Shown piece after piece: positions 55,932-64,000 of a stretch of 64,000 nucleotides of DNA (positions are counted from its first letter, which is position 1; every line of letters begins with the position of its first letter). Source of the DNA: Neolewinella marina (GTDB taxonomy: Bacteria > Bacteroidota > Bacteroidia > Chitinophagales > Saprospiraceae); assembly GCF_002631205.1 (NCBI RefSeq), contig NZ_PDLO01000001.1, positions 186,001-250,000 of the forward strand, written 5' to 3'. Both the position numbers and the translations under genes were made by a program. The notes below the pieces were generated by a model, which ran no database searches, was not told the origin of the DNA, and saw only the letters and a list, made by a program, of their open reading frames with translations.

Positions 55932-56963
55932 ATGGACGATCGAATAGAAAAAGCCAGACGGCTGCTGGCGGAGCGCCAGGAGGTCGTCATCTTCAGCCAC
56001 CGCAACCCCGACGGTGACGCCGTCGGCTCCAGCCTGGGACTACAGCACTACCTCGTAGACCGGGGGCACTCCTGTACCATTGTACTGCCCTCGGATTATC
56101 CGGAGTTCCTCACCTTCCTGCCCGGCATCCAGTCGATCGTCATCTACGACAACGAGCCCGAGCGGGCCCAGGAGATCATCGACCGGGCCACCCTCTTCTT
56201 CATCCTGGACTTCAACGCCTTTGACCGGATCGACCGCCTGGCGGACGGGCTGGCGGATGATGAGCGCCCACGCATCATGATCGACCACCACCTCTACCCC
56301 GAGGAGATTGCCGATCCCATCTTCAGCGACCCCTCGGCCAGCTCCACCTGCGAAATGGTCTACCGCTTCATCGACGACCTGGGCGACCGCTGCCGGGTGA
56401 GCAAAACGGTATCCGACAGCCTGTACACCGGCATCCTTACCGATACGGGCGGCTTCAAGTACAGCACCTCCCCTGCCCTGCTGCGCACGGCGGCTAACCT
56501 GCTGGAGGCCGGAACGGACGCCTACAAGATCGCCGACCACGTCTGGAACAACCAGTCGGAAAAGCAACTCCGCCTCCTGGGCCACTGCCTGGCCAACCGC
56601 ATGGAGCTGATTCCCGAGTACCGCACGGGCCTGATCTACCTGAATAAGAAAGACTACGAGGATTTCGACATCCAGCGGGGCGACACCGAGGGCATCGTCA
56701 ACTACGTGCTCCGCATGCCCCAGCTGATGATCGCCGCCTTCATCCATGAGCAGCCGACCATCGTCAAGTTGAGCCTGCGGTCGAAGGGCACAATGGATGT
56801 CCAACAAATTGCCAAAGCCCATTTCCGGGGCGGAGGCCACCGGAATGCCGCCGGAGGTGCTAGCTTTGCTCCCCTTGGCGCCACCATCAACCGCTTCAAA
56901 CGCCAACTGCCCAAATACGCGGCGGAAATTGAGGCCGCTTATTTGGAATTCAACAATCAGTAA
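55932..56963 (+). CDS. DHH/DHHA1 phosphoesterase (NrnA-like)
   Basis: A bifunctional oligoribonuclease/pAp-phosphatase type enzyme that degrades short RNA leftovers and 3'-phosphoadenosine 5'-phosphate. The 343-residue protein starts at the ATG at 55932. The DHH domain has [13 protein letters not shown] (metal ligands), ILDFNAF, and the name motif IDHHLYPEE. The DHHA1 domain at the C-terminus has [13 protein letters not shown], the substrate-binding glycine loop. A TTG nine bases upstream could add three residues. The FKBP gene follows after 5 bp. Confidence 0.93.
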   Translation: MDDRIEKARRLLAERQEVVIFSHRNPDGDAVGSSLGLQHYLVDRGHSCTIVLPSDYPEFLTFLPGIQSIVIYDNEPERAQEIIDRATLFFILDFNAFDRIDRLADGLADDERPRIMIDHHLYPEEIADPIFSDPSASSTCEMVYRFIDDLGDRCRVSKTVSDSLYTGILTDTGGFKYSTSPALLRTAANLLEAGTDAYKIADHVWNNQSEKQLRLLGHCLANRMELIPEYRTGLIYLNKKDYEDFDIQRGDTEGIVNYVLRMPQLMIAAFIHEQPTIVKLSLRSKGTMDVQQIAKAHFRGGGHRNAAGGASFAPLGATINRFKRQLPKYAAEIEAAYLEFNNQ

Positions 56964-56968
56964 TTTTT

Positions 56969-57889
56969 ATGCAAATCAGAATTTTCCTCCTCTTCGCGGG
57001 ATTATCGCTTTTCGCTGCCTCCTGTGGAGACTCGGGCAAAGACGGCATGATCACCACCGACCTGGGCAACCGCTACACCTACGTCACCTCTAACGACGAC
57101 GGACAGCTGGCCAACCCCGGCGACTACATCTACTTCCACGCCCAGCTGAAAACCGAAGGCGACAGCGTAGTGATCGACACCCGCGAGGGTGGCGGCGACC
57201 AGCCCGTGATCCAGGCCCTCTCGGACAGCATCGTCAACGAGAACACCGGCCCGGTGGAAGACATCGTGCGCAAGCTGCGCGTCGGTGAGCGGGTAATCAT
57301 CCGTACCAACATCGGCGAGTACCCCCCCCAGGCCAAGCCCCAGGGCATGGAGAACGACAGCATCCTGCTTTACGACATCGAGGTAACCGAGGTAGTGAAC
57401 CAGGAAGAATTCAACGCCCGCCAGGAAGCCCTGCGCGCCGAGGCCATGGCCAAGGCTGAGGAAGTCCGCGCCCGCGAACCCGAAGTGATGGAATTCACCG
57501 ACCAGGTGTACCAGGACTACAAGGCCGGCAAACTGGACGACCAGCTGCAGACCACGGAAAATGGCCTGAAGTACATCATCCACGAGGAAGGTGACGGCGC
57601 CGAAGCCGAAGCCGGCCGCGGCGTGGTGGTCCAGTACATCGGACGGCTGACCTCCAACGGTGAAGTATTCGACCAGAGCTTCGAGCGCGGCCAGGGTATT
57701 CCCTTCCCCCTCGGAACCGCCCGGGTCATTCCGGGATGGGACGAAGGCATTGACCTGCTGCAGGAAGGCGACCGCGCTACCCTGATCATCCCCGCCGAGA
57801 TGGGATACGGCGCTCAGGGCACCCCCGACGGCAGCATCCCGCCCAACAGCGAACTGATGTTCTACGTCGAACTGGAGCAGGTACAGTAG
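56969..57889 (+). CDS. FKBP-type peptidyl-prolyl isomerase lipoprotein
   Basis: A secreted foldase that speeds proline isomerisation in exported proteins. The 306-residue protein has a lipoprotein signal ending at the cysteine of FAASCG (residue 19). An N-terminal region resembles a degenerate FKBP domain (about 40-145: GDYIYFHAQL, LRVGERVII, DSILLYDIEV). A helical linker (about 150-195) leads to a complete C-terminal FKBP domain with VVVQYIGRLTSNGEVFDQSFERGQGIPFPLG, VIPGWDEGIDLLQEGDRATLIIPAEMGYG and IPPNSELMFYVELEQV. It is cotranscribed with the DHH gene, 5 bp apart. Confidence 0.92.
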   Translation: MQIRIFLLFAGLSLFAASCGDSGKDGMITTDLGNRYTYVTSNDDGQLANPGDYIYFHAQLKTEGDSVVIDTREGGGDQPVIQALSDSIVNENTGPVEDIVRKLRVGERVIIRTNIGEYPPQAKPQGMENDSILLYDIEVTEVVNQEEFNARQEALRAEAMAKAEEVRAREPEVMEFTDQVYQDYKAGKLDDQLQTTENGLKYIIHEEGDGAEAEAGRGVVVQYIGRLTSNGEVFDQSFERGQGIPFPLGTARVIPGWDEGIDLLQEGDRATLIIPAEMGYGAQGTPDGSIPPNSELMFYVELEQVQ

Positions 57890-57917
57890 GTCACCTCCCC
57901 CACCCGATCTAACGTAA

Positions 57918-57956
57918 AGCGGCCGCCTCCCCTCGGGGAAGCGGCCGCTCTTGTTT
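57918..57956 (+). terminator. Rho-independent terminator between the FKBP gene and the crotonase gene
   Basis: AGCGGCCGC (57918-57926) pairs with GCGGCCGCT (57941-57949), with inner CTCCCC/GGGGAA pairing around a TC loop. It is followed by CTTGTTTT on the plus strand. The genes are convergent, so it may also stop minus-strand transcripts. Confidence 0.85.
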
Positions 57957-57959
57957 TGG

Positions 57960-58742
57960 CTACTTGCCGCGGAAGTTGGCGATCCGCTTTTCGATGAAGG
58001 CGGACGCCCCTTCGCGGAAGTCCTCCGTTTTGGCCGTTTCCCCGAAGGCCGCCGATTCGGCGTGGAACCCCTCGTCTCCCCCGTAATAGGCGTTCACCAG
58101 GCGGATGCTCTGGGCGACCGCTACGGGCCCCTTGCTGCCAATCACCCGCAACAGTTCCAGGGCTTTTTCCCGGGCTTCATCCCGGGGCAGGGTGTAATTC
58201 ACCAATCCGAGGCGGTGGGCTTCTTCGGCCCCGATGCGGTCGCCGGTGAGGATCAGTTCCATGGTTTTCCCCTTGCCGATGTACTGGTTGAGCCGCTGGG
58301 TACCCCCGTATCCGGGGATGATACCCAGGTTGACTTCCGGCTGGCCAAAGCTGGCGTTTTCGGTCGCCACGCGCAGGTGGCAGGCCATGGCCAGTTCGCA
58401 GCCACCGCCGAGGGCAAACCCGTTGACCAGCGCGATGACCGGCCGGTGGAAGCGCTCGATGAGGAAGAAGACCTCCTGCCCCCTTCGTGACAACTGCTCT
58501 CCGTTGCCCTGTTCCGCCACGTCTAGAAACTCCTTGATGTCGGCCCCCGCCACGAAGGCCCGGTCGCCGGCGCCGGTAAGGAGGACGCCGTGAAAATCTC
58601 CGCACTCCCGGTAGCCGGTGGAGAAGAAGTGGCGTAATTCCTCGAAAGTCTGGTCGTTCAGGGCATTAAGGGCCCGGGGGCGGTTGATGGTCAGGAAGAC
58701 CACGCGGTCCTCCACCTCCACCAGTAGATTATTGTAGCTCAT
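57960..58742 (-). CDS. Enoyl-CoA hydratase/isomerase family protein
   Basis: A crotonase-fold enzyme acting on acyl-CoA thioesters, most likely hydrating enoyl-CoA in fatty-acid or amino-acid breakdown. The 260-residue protein has the oxyanion-hole motifs FVAGADIKEF and NGFALGGGCELAMACHLR. Both glutamates of the hydratase pair appear to be present (CELA and GQPEVNLGIIPGYGGTQRL). It lies 20 bp downstream of ilvN on the same strand, so it may be part of the ilv transcript. The chemical step is inferred from the family, and the substrate is open. Confidence 0.9.
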   Translation of the reverse strand: MSYNNLLVEVEDRVVFLTINRPRALNALNDQTFEELRHFFSTGYRECGDFHGVLLTGAGDRAFVAGADIKEFLDVAEQGNGEQLSRRGQEVFFLIERFHRPVIALVNGFALGGGCELAMACHLRVATENASFGQPEVNLGIIPGYGGTQRLNQYIGKGKTMELILTGDRIGAEEAHRLGLVNYTLPRDEAREKALELLRVIGSKGPVAVAQSIRLVNAYYGGDEGFHAESAAFGETAKTEDFREGASAFIEKRIANFRGK

Positions 58743-58762
58743 GGGGTCAAGATAAATCCCTT

Positions 58763-59296
58763 TCAGCTTTCCACTCCGGCCTCGATTTCCTGGAGGTAGC
58801 TGTTGAGTCGCTCCATCGGCTTGACGATTGCTACACGGCCGGAGCGAACGAATTCATACAGCCCCACCTGCCGGAGTTCCGTCAGCAGGGCTTCGGTTTC
58901 GTACTCGTGGCCCGTCTTTTCAATGACCACGAACTCCGGTTCGATCAGCAGCACCCGCGCGTTGTGGCGGCGGATCATCATCTCGACCTGGTTGCCGTTG
59001 CTGAAGACCTCGATGGGCACCTTGTACAGGGCAATTTCCTGGTAAACGATATCCTTGTCCTCGTAGTAGAAGGCTTTCAGCACGTCGACCTGCTTGTCCA
59101 GCTGGGCCACCAGCTTGATGACCATTTCCTCGGTAACCTCTACGACGATGGTAAAGCGGTGGATGGACTCATCGCTGCTGGCGCTGGTGGTCAGGCTGCT
59201 GATGTTCAGGTTGCGGCGGTTGAATATGCCCACCACCCGCGAAAGGAGGCCGGTCTGGTCTTCGGTAAACACCGTAATGGTGAAGGAGCGCTTCAT
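58763..59296 (-). CDS. ilvN: Acetolactate synthase small subunit
   Basis: The regulatory subunit that binds branched-chain amino acids and controls the large subunit. The 177-residue protein from the ATG at 59296 has the N-terminal ACT domain (SFTITVFTEDQTGLLSRVVGIFNRRNLNISSLT) and a second helical/beta domain. It is 38 bp after ilvB, in the order D-B-N. Feedback by valine is typical of the family. Confidence 0.94.
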   Translation of the reverse strand: MKRSFTITVFTEDQTGLLSRVVGIFNRRNLNISSLTTSASSDESIHRFTIVVEVTEEMVIKLVAQLDKQVDVLKAFYYEDKDIVYQEIALYKVPIEVFSNGNQVEMMIRRHNARVLLIEPEFVVIEKTGHEYETEALLTELRQVGLYEFVRSGRVAIVKPMERLNSYLQEIEAGVES

Positions 59297-59334
59297 GGAA
59301 AACGATTTGGGGGGAACTGACATGGGCGGTGCGA

Positions 59335-61098
59335 CTAGCGGAGATCCTCGGGACCGAGGATGACCTCACTGATGGATTTGCCGCTGGGGACCATGGGGAA
59401 GACGTTGTCCTCCTTCACGGTATGGAAGTGCAGCAGGTAAGGGCCCTCATGGGCCAGCATTTCGGCAATGGCTCCGGGAACCTCGGCGGGATCGCTCACC
59501 GACCGTCCCGCAACCCCAAAGCCCCGGGCGATGGTGACGAAATCGGGGTTCTGCAGTTCCACTGAGCTGTACCGCCGCTTGTGGAACAGCTCCTGCCACT
59601 GCCTTACCATGCCCAGGTAGTTGTTGTCCAGCAACACGATCTTCACCCCTACGTTCCACTGGGCGCAGAGGCCAAGCTCCTGGAGGGTCATTTGGAAGCC
59701 ACCGTCGCCAATGAAGGCCACGACCTGGCGGGAGGGGTCGGCGTATTTGGCCCCGAAGGCCGCCGGGAGGCCGTAGCCCATGGTGCCCGCCCCGCCCGAG
59801 CTCACCCACTGGTCGTGCCCCTTGTATTCGTAGTAGCGGGCGGCCATCATCTGGTGCTGGCCTACGTCGGTGGCTACGATGGCGCGGCCGTCGGTTTGCC
59901 GGCTGACCTCCCGGATGACCTGTCCCATACGGATCTGTCCGTCGGCGGTTGGGGCGATAGCCTCGACGATTACGCGCTGGCTTTCGATCTCGGCGCAGTT
60001 GCGGAAGCGGGCCACCCATTCGGGATAGGTCTTGTGGTCCAGCATCGGGAGCAGCTTTTCCAGCACCTCGCGGGCATCACCGAGGACGGGAGCGACAGCT
60101 TTGACGTTCTTGTTCAGCTCGGCGGGATCCACCTCGATGTGGACCACCTGGGCGTTGGGCAGGTACTGGTCGAGCCGCCCCGTCACCCGGTCATCGAAGC
60201 GCATGCCAATGGCGATGACGACGTCGGCTTCATTCTGCAGCAGGTTCGGCCCGTAGTTGCCGTGCATGCCCAGCATCCCCGTGAACAAGGGGTGATCGTT
60301 GGGAATGGTGGACAGTCCGTGGCAGGTGACCCCTACCGGAATGCCGGTGTGGTCGACAAAGCGACGGAAAATCTCCTGAGCGTGGGCGATGTGAATGCCA
60401 TGGCCCGCCAGGATCATCGGCTGTTTGGCACCGTTGATGAGGTCGGCCGCCGCGCGGAGCTCCCGCGCCTTGGGTTTGTTGTAGGGGACGTAGCTACGGA
60501 TGGGCAACTCCTCCGGGTAGAAGAAGTCGACCATTGCCAACTGGGCATCCTTGGTGATATCGACCACCACGGGGCCGGGGCGCCCGCTGTTGGCGATGAA
60601 GAAGGCTTTCTTCAGTACCCAGCCGATCTCTTCCGGCCGCGTGATCTGGTAGTTCCACTTCGTGACTGGAATGGTGCTGTTGACCACGTCCACCTCCTGG
60701 AATGCATCGCTGCCGAGCAGGAAGCTCGGTACTTGACCCGTAATGGCCACGATGGGCAGACTGTCCAGCTGGGCGTCGCACAGGCCGGTGATCAGGTTGG
60801 TAGCGCCGGGCCCGGAAGTGGCCATGCACACCCCGGTACTCCGCTTGATGCGGGCGTAGCCCTCGGCGGCGTGGATGGCCCCCTGCTCGTGGCGCGGCAG
60901 GATGTGGGTGATCTGGTCCTCGAAGTCGATCAGGGCGTCATACACGGGCATGATGGCCCCGCCGGGGTAGCCGAAGATCGTATCCACCCCCTCATTGACC
61001 AAACACTGCAGCAGGGCGTGGGCGCCGCTGAGGCGCTGGGTAGCGGGTGCGGTGGCGGCGGGCCGTTTGGAAGACAGGGTTTTGGTCAATTGAGACAT
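59335..61098 (-). CDS. ilvB: Acetolactate synthase large subunit
   Basis: The catalytic thiamine-diphosphate enzyme that condenses two pyruvates, or pyruvate and 2-oxobutyrate, at the first common step of valine, leucine and isoleucine synthesis. The 587-residue protein has the activating glutamate in [17 protein letters not shown], the FAD/CoA-type middle domain and the ThDP-binding motif [17 protein letters not shown] ending in LDNNYLGM. It lies 21 bp after ilvD. Confidence 0.96.
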   Translation of the reverse strand: MSQLTKTLSSKRPAATAPATQRLSGAHALLQCLVNEGVDTIFGYPGGAIMPVYDALIDFEDQITHILPRHEQGAIHAAEGYARIKRSTGVCMATSGPGATNLITGLCDAQLDSLPIVAITGQVPSFLLGSDAFQEVDVVNSTIPVTKWNYQITRPEEIGWVLKKAFFIANSGRPGPVVVDITKDAQLAMVDFFYPEELPIRSYVPYNKPKARELRAAADLINGAKQPMILAGHGIHIAHAQEIFRRFVDHTGIPVGVTCHGLSTIPNDHPLFTGMLGMHGNYGPNLLQNEADVVIAIGMRFDDRVTGRLDQYLPNAQVVHIEVDPAELNKNVKAVAPVLGDAREVLEKLLPMLDHKTYPEWVARFRNCAEIESQRVIVEAIAPTADGQIRMGQVIREVSRQTDGRAIVATDVGQHQMMAARYYEYKGHDQWVSSGGAGTMGYGLPAAFGAKYADPSRQVVAFIGDGGFQMTLQELGLCAQWNVGVKIVLLDNNYLGMVRQWQELFHKRRYSSVELQNPDFVTIARGFGVAGRSVSDPAEVPGAIAEMLAHEGPYLLHFHTVKEDNVFPMVPSGKSISEVILGPEDLR

Positions 61099-61119
61099 AG
61101 GATGATAATTTAGGTGGGA

Positions 61120-62802
61120 CTAGCGATCAGTTACGCAGCCCTCTGATGCACTACTTACTAAGCGGGCGTACTTTTTCAGCACGCCGAAGGTGGCCTTCTC
61201 GGCCGGGGCTTTCCAGGCCGCGCGGCGGGCCTGGATGATTTCCTCGTCGACTTCCAGGTTCAGGACGTTGTTGTCGGCGTCGATGTTGATGATGTCGCCG
61301 TCTTCCACCAGCGACAGCGGACCTCCCACCTGGGCTTCGGGGCTGATGTGACCGACCACGAATCCGTGGGTGCCTCCGCTGAAGCGGCCGTCGGTGATCA
61401 GGGCGACCTTTTTACCAAGGCCCTGCCCCATGATCTCACTCGTGGGCTTGAGCATTTCCGGCATGCCCGGTCCGCCCTTCGGACCGCAGTAGCGTATTAC
61501 TACAACGTCTCCCGGCTGTATTTCGCGGCGCCCGATGGCGGCGTTGGCCTCGGCCTCGGAATCGAACACCCGGGCGGGCCCCATGAAGTGGGTTCCTTCC
61601 TTGCCGGTAATCTTGGCAACGCTTCCCTCGGGGGCCAGGTTGCCGTAGAGGATCTGCAGGTGGCCACTGGACTTCACCGGCTGGTCAAAGGGATGGATGA
61701 TCTGCTGCCCCTCGCGGAGGCTCTCGGCTTCGATGAGGTTCTCGGCCAGGGTCTTTCCGGTCACCGTAAGGCAATCGCCGTGCAGCATGCCACGCACCAG
61801 CAGCTCCTTCATTACGGCGGGTACGCCACCGACATAGTATAGATCTTCCATGACGTACTTGCCACTCGGTTTGAGGTCTGCCAAGAAGGGGGTGCGGTCG
61901 CTGATGCGCTGGAAGTCGTCGATGGTGATGTCCACGCCGGCGCTGCGGGCGATGGCCAGGAGGTGGAGAACAGCATTGGTACTGCCGCCCAGGACAGTGA
62001 GGGTTACGATGGCGTTCTCGAAGGCCTCGCGGGTGAGGATATCCAGGGGCTTGATGTCGTGCTTCAGCAGATTGAGCATGAAGTTGCCCACCCGTGCAGT
62101 GTCGGCGCGCTTGTCGGGGTGGTTGGCCGGGATGCTGCTGTTGTACGGCAGGGCAAGTCCCATGGCCTCAATGGCGGTGGCCATGGTATTGGCGGTGTAC
62201 ATACCCCCACAGGCTCCGGAGCCGGGACAGGCGTGGCGGATAACTCCCGCGTATTGCTCCTGGTCAACCTGGCCGGTGCGGTACTTGCCCAGCACCTCGA
62301 AGGCGGACACGACGTCCAGCTTCTCCTCCTTGTAGCAACCGGGGCTGATGGTACCCCCGTACACCAGGATGGCGGGGCGGTTGAGGCGGCACAGGGCGAT
62401 CATGGCGCCGGGCATGTTCTTGTCGCAGCCTACCACCGTCACCAGCCCATCGTACCACTGGGCGCCGGCTACCGTCTCGATGCTGTCCGCGATCACGTCG
62501 CGGCTGGGCAGGCTGTACCGCATGCCGTCGGTCCCCATACTCATCCCGTCGCTCACGCCGATCGTGTGGTAGATCAGGCCCAGCAGCTCGCTTTCCTCAT
62601 TGACCCCGGCCTTGACTTCCGCGGCCAGGTCGTTGAGGTGCATATTGCAGGGATTGCCTTCCCAGCCGGTGCTCACGATTCCTACCTGGGCCTTGTCCAT
62701 ATCGGCGTCGGTCAGGCCGATGCCGTACAGCATGGCCCGGGCGGCGGGTTGCTCGGGGTTATTGGTGAGGTTTCGGCTGTATTGGTTAAGTGGTCGGATC
62801 AT
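61120..62802 (-). CDS. ilvD: Dihydroxy-acid dehydratase
   Basis: IlvD removes water from 2,3-dihydroxy acids to give the oxo-acids of valine and isoleucine, using an iron-sulfur cluster. The 560-residue protein starts at the ATG at 62802 ([13 protein letters not shown]). Cluster cysteines are visible in [24 protein letters not shown] and [16 protein letters not shown]. The closing motif [21 protein letters not shown] is intact. It opens the ilvDBN operon. ilvC and leu genes are not in the window. A hairpin followed by T residues lies 16 bp before its start. Confidence 0.96.
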   Translation of the reverse strand: MIRPLNQYSRNLTNNPEQPAARAMLYGIGLTDADMDKAQVGIVSTGWEGNPCNMHLNDLAAEVKAGVNEESELLGLIYHTIGVSDGMSMGTDGMRYSLPSRDVIADSIETVAGAQWYDGLVTVVGCDKNMPGAMIALCRLNRPAILVYGGTISPGCYKEEKLDVVSAFEVLGKYRTGQVDQEQYAGVIRHACPGSGACGGMYTANTMATAIEAMGLALPYNSSIPANHPDKRADTARVGNFMLNLLKHDIKPLDILTREAFENAIVTLTVLGGSTNAVLHLLAIARSAGVDITIDDFQRISDRTPFLADLKPSGKYVMEDLYYVGGVPAVMKELLVRGMLHGDCLTVTGKTLAENLIEAESLREGQQIIHPFDQPVKSSGHLQILYGNLAPEGSVAKITGKEGTHFMGPARVFDSEAEANAAIGRREIQPGDVVVIRYCGPKGGPGMPEMLKPTSEIMGQGLGKKVALITDGRFSGGTHGFVVGHISPEAQVGGPLSLVEDGDIINIDADNNVLNLEVDEEIIQARRAAWKAPAEKATFGVLKKYARLVSSASEGCVTDR

Positions 62803-62817
62803 AGATGGCGAATAGAT

Positions 62818-62849
62818 AAAAAGCCGCACCCCGGCACGGGAAGCGGCTT
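62818..62849 (-). terminator. Terminator or attenuator just upstream of ilvD
   Basis: On the minus strand, AAGCCGC (62849-62843) pairs with GCGGCTT (62827-62821) with partial pairing inside, followed by TTTTTATC. It ends the upstream beta-barrel gene or, if a promoter lies in the 75 bp before it, attenuates ilvD. Its position 16 bp from the ilvD ATG is unusually close. Confidence 0.7.
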
Positions 62850-62923
62850 ATCGCACTAAGATAACCGGGGGGAATACGCGCACTGAAATCGCGATTTCCC
62901 AGAATTACGATGTCCGGCAGGGG

Positions 62924-63586
62924 CTAGTATCGCCGCTTGTCGAGCCGGAAGGTGGCCTGTACCCCGAGTTGGTAGGTAAGAAGGCGGCCTTCGGAGGGTG
63001 ACACACCCCCCTCTGCGTTCGGGAAATCCACGCCATCAAAGTCGCCCAGGTGGTAGCGCAGGGAGGCCAGTGGCGTCAGGGTAAGCAGGTTGCTGAGGCC
63101 GATATCCAGCCCCAGACCACCGCCGAGGGTTGCGGTAGTTGCCGCTCCCCGGAAAAGTCCATCCGCGGTTTCCACTTCGTGACGGGCCACGCCGGGGGCC
63201 AACTGCAAGAAGAACCCCTTTTGCAGCTGCGGTCCCTGTTTGCCGAAGGTGGGGCAGTCGCAGTCCGTACTCAGGTCAAAAACGTAAATATTGGTCTTGA
63301 ACTGGAACCCATAGGTGCGCCAGTCGACTTCACTTTCATTCAGGCCGTAGTACACGGTTGGCTGAAATTCAATACGTTGCTTCGGCAACCGGAACCAGTA
63401 GTTCAAGGCTACCTCCGTGCCGTCCTCATACCCCAGCGGGTGTACTTCCGCGGGGCCATTTTCCCGGGACAGGGTGGCGTCATTGAAGTTCCGGAAGACG
63501 CTCACCCCCACCTGAGCGGTAAGCGCGGAGGCGAAGAGCATGGACGTGACAAGGAGGAGAATGTATCGGGGGGCGGGGGTAGTCAT
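62924..63586 (-). CDS. Outer-membrane beta-barrel protein
   Basis: A 220-residue exported protein from the ATG at 63586, with signal peptide MTTPAPRYILLLVTSMLFASALTAQ. The mature part alternates hydrophobic and polar residues in strands ending with aromatics (VALNYWFRL, EFQPTVYYGL, GFFLQLAPGVARHEV, LTLTPLASLRYHL, YQLGVQATFRL). This is typical of small eight- to twelve-strand barrels. A cysteine pair (DCDCP) lies in a loop. The function is unknown. It diverges from the last gene in the window. Confidence 0.82.
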   Translation of the reverse strand: MTTPAPRYILLLVTSMLFASALTAQVGVSVFRNFNDATLSRENGPAEVHPLGYEDGTEVALNYWFRLPKQRIEFQPTVYYGLNESEVDWRTYGFQFKTNIYVFDLSTDCDCPTFGKQGPQLQKGFFLQLAPGVARHEVETADGLFRGAATTATLGGGLGLDIGLSNLLTLTPLASLRYHLGDFDGVDFPNAEGGVSPSEGRLLTYQLGVQATFRLDKRRY

Positions 63587-63712
63587 TTTCAGGGAACGAG
63601 TAGTTGATGGGGTAAATTGTACGGCTGTTCGGGGGGCGTGCGGCACCCGCGTCCGCGCCGGCTTAGGATGGCCTTAACGACAGAAAGACAACCTACTGTC
63701 CCCGGGGGGGGT

Positions 63713-63720
63713 TAACTTTG
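63713..63720 (+). promoter_or_regulatory. Bacteroidota -7 box for the gene at the window end
   Basis: TAACTTTG matches TAnnTTTG exactly and lies 20 bp before the proposed TTG start at 63741. The spacer upstream is G-rich and shows no -33 TTTG. Confidence 0.5.
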
Positions 63721-63740
63721 AAGCAACTCAATCGAAATTT

Positions 63741-64000
63741 TTGTTCGCCCTCCTACTTTCAACCCTCCTGTCTTTTTCGGTAGATTCCCTTCCGCCGGAC
63801 GGACCTTACCTCTTCTACGAGAGCGATTCTCTCGTGGCGCGGTGGGCGAATACCGAGGAGCGGACAACGGGCACCGTGGTTTTCCGACCCGACAATTTCT
63901 CGGAGCTGCCCCAGTTCGCATCCTTTGAGCCGGAATTTGTCGACCCCAACCGGAGCTTCATTCCCGCTACTACGGCCCACTACACCGGCGTCAGCAAGAT
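63741..64000 (+). CDS. Secreted protein, N-terminal part only (runs off the window)
   Basis: An open frame from a TTG at 63741 to the window end reads as a signal peptide (hydrophobic FALLLSTLLSFSV) followed by LPPDGPYLFYESDSLVARW and a soluble region. The DGPY-FY start reminds me of some Bacteroidota metallophosphoesterases, but the catalytic motifs would be beyond the edge, so this is only a guess. There is no ATG. A different frame just upstream (TTG at 63718) would supply a basic start MKQLNRNF if the T5 run at 63738-63742 had one more T. That is either a sequence error or a real frameshift. Confidence 0.5.
   Translation, partial: MFALLLSTLLSFSVDSLPPDGPYLFYESDSLVARWANTEERTTGTVVFRPDNFSELPQFASFEPEFVDPNRSFIPATTAHYTGVSK

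Noticed and set aside
62824-62923. ilv leader peptide with Ile/Val/Leu codons
   Set aside because: No ATG, GTG or TTG opens the frame, and the regulatory codons are not clustered as in known ilv leaders; kept only as a low-interest attenuator note.

Overview
The window looks like chromosomal DNA from a GC-rich member of the Bacteroidota, most plausibly the Saprospiria/Lewinellaceae branch. This is an inference from gene content. Supporting signs are a PKD-rich surface protein ending in a gliding-motility type B sorting domain, a DUF4249 protein, Bacteroidota-restricted families (DUF3098, DUF4199, DUF6503), repeated TAnnTTTG promoter motifs, near absence of Shine-Dalgarno sequences and frequent GTG/TTG starts. 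I saw no rRNA, tRNA, phage, insertion sequence or CRISPR array. Most of the window is ordinary core and accessory chromosome.

Layout. 1-9.7 kb: a copper-type P-ATPase, a lipoprotein, an alanine/glycine symporter and a DUF4249 protein that meet head to head at about 4546-4562 with both 5' ends missing, an RDD protein and DnaG primase, a structured non-coding segment with a plus-strand terminator (8060-8165), and an anti-sigma/ECF sigma pair. 9.7-18.5 kb: lytic transglycosylase, GH3-type acyl-adenylating enzyme, family 3 glycoside hydrolase, zinc metalloprotease and amidohydrolase. 18.6-25.2 kb: DUF3098, UppP and TruB in a row, then GlpK, a glycosyltransferase and an M1 aminopeptidase on the minus strand. 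25.5-29.5 kb: a three-gene MoxR AAA ATPase / VWA-HExxH / HEAT-like set, then an APC permease. 30.8-41.5 kb: SMC, a LysM protein, ClpC, IF-3, EngB and an acyltransferase. 41.5-47.5 kb: deoxynucleoside kinase, FolK, two divergent lipoproteins sharing a start-codon region, GNAT, the large PKD surface protein and a divergent Sua5/YrdC-like protein. 47.5-54.4 kb: PrfA, a histidine phosphatase, a DUF819 carrier, then AI-2E, DUF4199, DUF2383, DUF2945, a coiled-coil lipoprotein and MscS on the minus strand. 54.4-64 kb: HldA-type kinase, Ndk, a DHH phosphoesterase, an FKBP lipoprotein, the ilvD-ilvB-ilvN-crotonase operon, a beta-barrel protein and the first part of one more secreted protein.

Functional links. 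DnaG, SMC, ClpC, IF-3, EngB, PrfA, TruB, Ndk and the dNK serve replication, chromosome folding and translation. UppP, the transglycosylase, the LysM protein and HldA serve the envelope. IlvD, IlvB and IlvN are consecutive enzymes or subunits of branched-chain amino acid synthesis. The sigma/anti-sigma pair and the 51.4-54.4 kb membrane and small-protein cluster look like stress functions. The least explained items are the orphan structured RNA candidate at 8060-8165, the MoxR-VWA-HEAT triad, the double-truncation junction near 4.55 kb, and the divergent YrdC-like protein.
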